Under the pieces are notes generated by a model that had not been told where the DNA came from, ran no database searches, and was given only the letters and a program-made list of their open reading frames with translations. A DNA stretch of 24,411 nt from a bacterium UBP1_UBA4783 (GTDB taxonomy: Bacteria > Krumholzibacteriota > Krumholzibacteriia > Krumholzibacteriales > Krumholzibacteriaceae). Within the stretch, counting starts at the first letter, position 1; every line of letters starts with the position of its first letter. The position numbers were made by a program, and so were the translations under genes. The DNA lies in NCBI GenBank assembly GCA_002403075.1, contig DHHB01000093.1, positions 84,756-109,166 of the forward strand, read 5' to 3'. Positions 24,365 through 24,411 of the stretch are shown in pieces.

Positions 24365-24411
24365 GCGAGAGCCGTCGATCACCGCGCGACCATCAGGGAC
24401 ACGCGGTGGGT

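Noticed and set aside
24379..24411. Ten codons on the minus strand ending in TGA at the right edge, possibly the end of an upstream gene
   Set aside because: Too short to recognise; any random frame would reach a stop here.

Overview
The window is a dense stretch of bacterial chromosome of high GC content, with no tRNA, rRNA, CRISPR array, insertion sequence or phage gene that I can recognise. Fourteen of the fifteen genes lie on the minus strand. The exception is an mltD-like lytic transglycosylase gene on the plus strand. No stretch over 300 bases lacks a gene; the longest gaps are 159 bases (19823-19981) and 125 bases (4280-4404). Several genes start at GTG or TTG. The organism looks like a Gram-negative, diderm member of the FCB (Fibrobacterota-Chlorobiota-Bacteroidota) superphylum or a related uncultured phylum. 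The main reasons are a long SecA with an insertion in its preprotein cross-linking region that resembles the one in Bacteroidota SecA, a lipoprotein lytic transglycosylase, and periplasmic beta-propellers. This placement is inference.

Layout from right to left, in the direction of minus-strand transcription. At 24326-21871 two ADP-glucose pyrophosphorylase paralogues overlap by ATGA. The upstream one has lost signature active-site residues and the downstream one keeps them, which suggests a regulatory/catalytic pair for glycogen synthesis. The plus-strand mltD gene (19982-21874) converges on this pair, and the opposing stop codons share one CTAG. The mltD promoter lies so close to its ATG that the mRNA is probably leaderless. 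Divergent from mltD is a GAF-GGDEF diguanylate cyclase gene whose 5' leader carries a perfect 18-base palindrome. It is followed by comEC, purN, purC, purH and guaA, mostly overlapping or closely spaced. This is a purine biosynthesis block (two formyl transfers, SAICAR synthesis, IMP cyclisation, GMP formation) placed behind a DNA-uptake channel gene whose metallo-beta-lactamase domain looks degenerate.

After guaA, on the same strand, comes a set of envelope genes: a large soluble lytic transglycosylase, an NHL beta-propeller protein coupled to it by ATGA, a TPR protein, a J-domain/TPR protein, and a single-pass membrane protein with an unrecognised cytoplasmic domain and an eight-repeat PQQ-type propeller outside. 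Their collective role is unknown. The last block has its own recognisable sigma-70-like promoter and comprises secA, a DUF494/Smg gene and topA, which runs off the left edge. The SecA carries an unusual eight-cysteine insert in its second nucleotide-binding domain in addition to the usual C-terminal zinc motif.
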